A stretch of DNA of 14,193 nt from NCBI GenBank assembly GCA_021774015.1, contig JAJFJO010000225.1, positions 1 to 14,193 of the forward strand, in the 5' to 3' direction. Below the pieces are notes generated by a model. That model was not told where the DNA came from. It saw only the letters and a list, made by a program, of their open reading frames with translations, and did not search any database. Made by a program: the position numbers and the translations under genes. Positions 12,939-14,193 of the stretch are shown here, piece by piece. The DNA is from Gammaproteobacteria bacterium. GTDB lineage: Bacteria; Pseudomonadota; Gammaproteobacteria; Coxiellales; Coxiellaceae. Each line of letters opens with the position of its first letter. Within the stretch, counting starts at the first letter, position 1.

Positions 12939-14193
12939 CACCACCGGCCGAGGATAATTTAATTCATCAAGTTTTACTCCAAATGCAAATGGGTTATGAA
13001 TAACTTTACTATCAAGCTGCGATAGCTCTGGGCAAAATTTCCTAATAAATTCACCCGCTGGATCAAAGCGCTGACTTTGCGTGGTGGGATTAAAAATTCT
13101 AAAATAAGGCACAGCATCAGTCCCTGTTGATGCACACCATTGCCAGCCGCCATTATTCGCAGCAAAGTCTCCATCGATTAAATGCTCCATAAAATGCTTT
13201 TCACCTAGACGCCAGTCAAGCAAAAGAATTTTACTTAAAAACATCGCAGTCACCATACGCAATCGATTATGCATCCAACCTGTTTGCAACAATTGCCGCA
13301 TACCTGCATCCACAATCGGAAAACCTGTCATGCCATTTTTCCAAGCCTCTAAGAGCTTGTCATCATAACGCCAAGGAATATTATCAGTCTTTAACTTAAA
13401 AGGCTTATGGCGACACATATCTGGATAAAAATAGATGATATGGTTATAAAAATCACGCCAAATTAGTTCTGAAATCCATGTAGCAGCACCTTCAGATCGA
13501 TTTATCGTATCAATATCAGCAATATCACAAATTTCAAGCGCAGCAGTTATACATTGTCTAGGAGAGATAACACCTTGCGCTAAATACGGTGACAATTGAC
13601 TTGTGCCATCGATGTTAGGGCAATCTCTATTTTTGTGATAATCGTAAACCTTGTCTTGGCAAAATATGTTTAGTTTTTTTTGAGCCACCTTTTCTCCAGC
13701 TTTCCAGTGCAAATCAATTTTTTGACCTGTAAATCCTTGTAATCGGCTGGGTATTGGATCAGGCTTAATATCAGATTTAAACTTCTTTTTTACCGCTTTA
13801 TACGTACGCCAAGCTTGTTGCTCATGTGCTTTGGTTAACCATGCATTTTTAAATGGCGTAAATATTTGAAACGGGGTTTTTTGTTTGCTCAGTACCTCAC
13901 CTGGTGGCAGCACCAATTGCTGGTGATAAGTGCTGACAACTACGCTACTTGCCAATTGTGTAATGACGGCTTCATCTCGCTCACGTTCGTCTAATGGATA
14001 TTCATGGTTAAAGTGGATAGTATCAATGTCATACTGATTGCAGAGCTGATCTAACACTTTTGGACAATCTGAAAATGATGGGCCTTTGCGAATCAGCAGA
14101 GGAATCCCTTGTTTCCATAACGCTTCTGATAATGCTTTTAAATTTTCAAGCAGAAATCGAATTTTACATGGCGCTGCATTATGCGTTTTCCAG
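12888..14193 (-). CDS. phrB: Deoxyribodipyrimidine photolyase (5' end outside window)
   Basis: PhrB uses FADH- and blue light to split cyclobutane pyrimidine dimers in DNA. The open frame runs to the window edge with about 435 codons visible; the start lies beyond 14193, probably by some 30-40 codons judging from the family length near 470. The first visible residues include RFLLENLKALSEALWKQG, from the N-terminal antenna-binding domain. The FAD-binding half has GTSQLSPYLAQGVISPRQC, WRDFYNHI, GFPIVDAGMRQL, WMHNRLRM and the hallmark NGGWQWCASTGTDAVPYFR. This is the class I CPD photolyase pattern. It converges on tmRNA across the island. Its last 51 bases are duplicated at 11297-11347. A GTG start at 14057 would cut the antenna domain and is not credible. 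Confidence 0.96.
   Translation of the reverse strand, partial: WKTHNAAPCKIRFLLENLKALSEALWKQGIPLLIRKGPSFSDCPKVLDQLCNQYDIDTIHFNHEYPLDERERDEAVITQLASSVVVSTYHQQLVLPPGEVLSKQKTPFQIFTPFKNAWLTKAHEQQAWRTYKAVKKKFKSDIKPDPIPSRLQGFTGQKIDLHWKAGEKVAQKKLNIFCQDKVYDYHKNRDCPNIDGTSQLSPYLAQGVISPRQCITAALEICDIADIDTINRSEGAATWISELIWRDFYNHIIYFYPDMCRHKPFKLKTDNIPWRYDDKLLEAWKNGMTGFPIVDAGMRQLLQTGWMHNRLRMVTAMFLSKILLLDWRLGEKHFMEHLIDGDFAANNGGWQWCASTGTDAVPYFRIFNPTTQSQRFDPAGEFIRKFCPELSQLDSKVIHNPFAFGVKLDELNYPRPVVDYKAMRQTTIDLFKKL

Noticed and set aside
1..14193. CRISPR array
   Set aside because: No set of regularly spaced 25-40 bp direct repeats with unique spacers anywhere; repeats found are dispersed, hexameric or in tandem.

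Overview
This window looks like a chromosomal segment of a gammaproteobacterium, probably host-associated and related to Legionellales (Coxiella or Berkiella type). That placement is an inference. It rests on the gene order nadK-recN-fur-bamE-ratB-ratA-smpB-ssrA, a moderately AT-rich composition, a tmRNA tag beginning ANDSN, and a large low-complexity protein with eukaryotic-style nuclear-import signals. No database search was possible.

Layout. Positions 1-2780 are accessory DNA: a wrecked rpn (PD-(D/E)XK recombination-promoting nuclease) gene, an AAA_14/DUF4143 ATPase gene with its own strong promoter and two matching palindromes, and three diverged copies of an intergenic repeat around them. 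Positions 2779-11218 form a conserved housekeeping block. hrcA (heat-shock repressor) is divergent from nadK (NAD kinase), which is followed after 11 bases by recN (break-repair ATPase). Then come fur on the opposite strand, the outer-membrane lipoprotein gene bamE, the convergent pair ratA-ratB, and smpB followed by tmRNA (ssrA), the two parts of the trans-translation ribosome rescue system. Between recN and fur, which are neighbours in several relatives, lies an extra 1.86-kb gene. It encodes a 618-residue protein rich in Gln, Ala and Arg, with in-frame DNA repeats and C-terminal nuclear-localisation-like clusters. It is the best candidate here for an undescribed host-interaction factor.

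Positions 11190-12938 are a small genomic island in the 3' end of tmRNA. A 158-bp sequence (tmRNA 3' end, spacer and the last 16 codons of a photolyase gene) appears at both ends at about 94% identity with no gaps. Between the copies lie a Fic-domain AMPylase-type gene with a winged-helix C terminus, a phased direct-repeat array on its promoter, and small gene scraps. No integrase is present. The window ends inside phrB (class I CPD photolyase), which converges on tmRNA and lacks only its extreme N terminus.

Several longest-frame starts were moved to internal starts on ribosome-binding-site or family evidence: the ATPase gene (a promoter lies inside the longer frame), the effector-like gene, fur and ratB.
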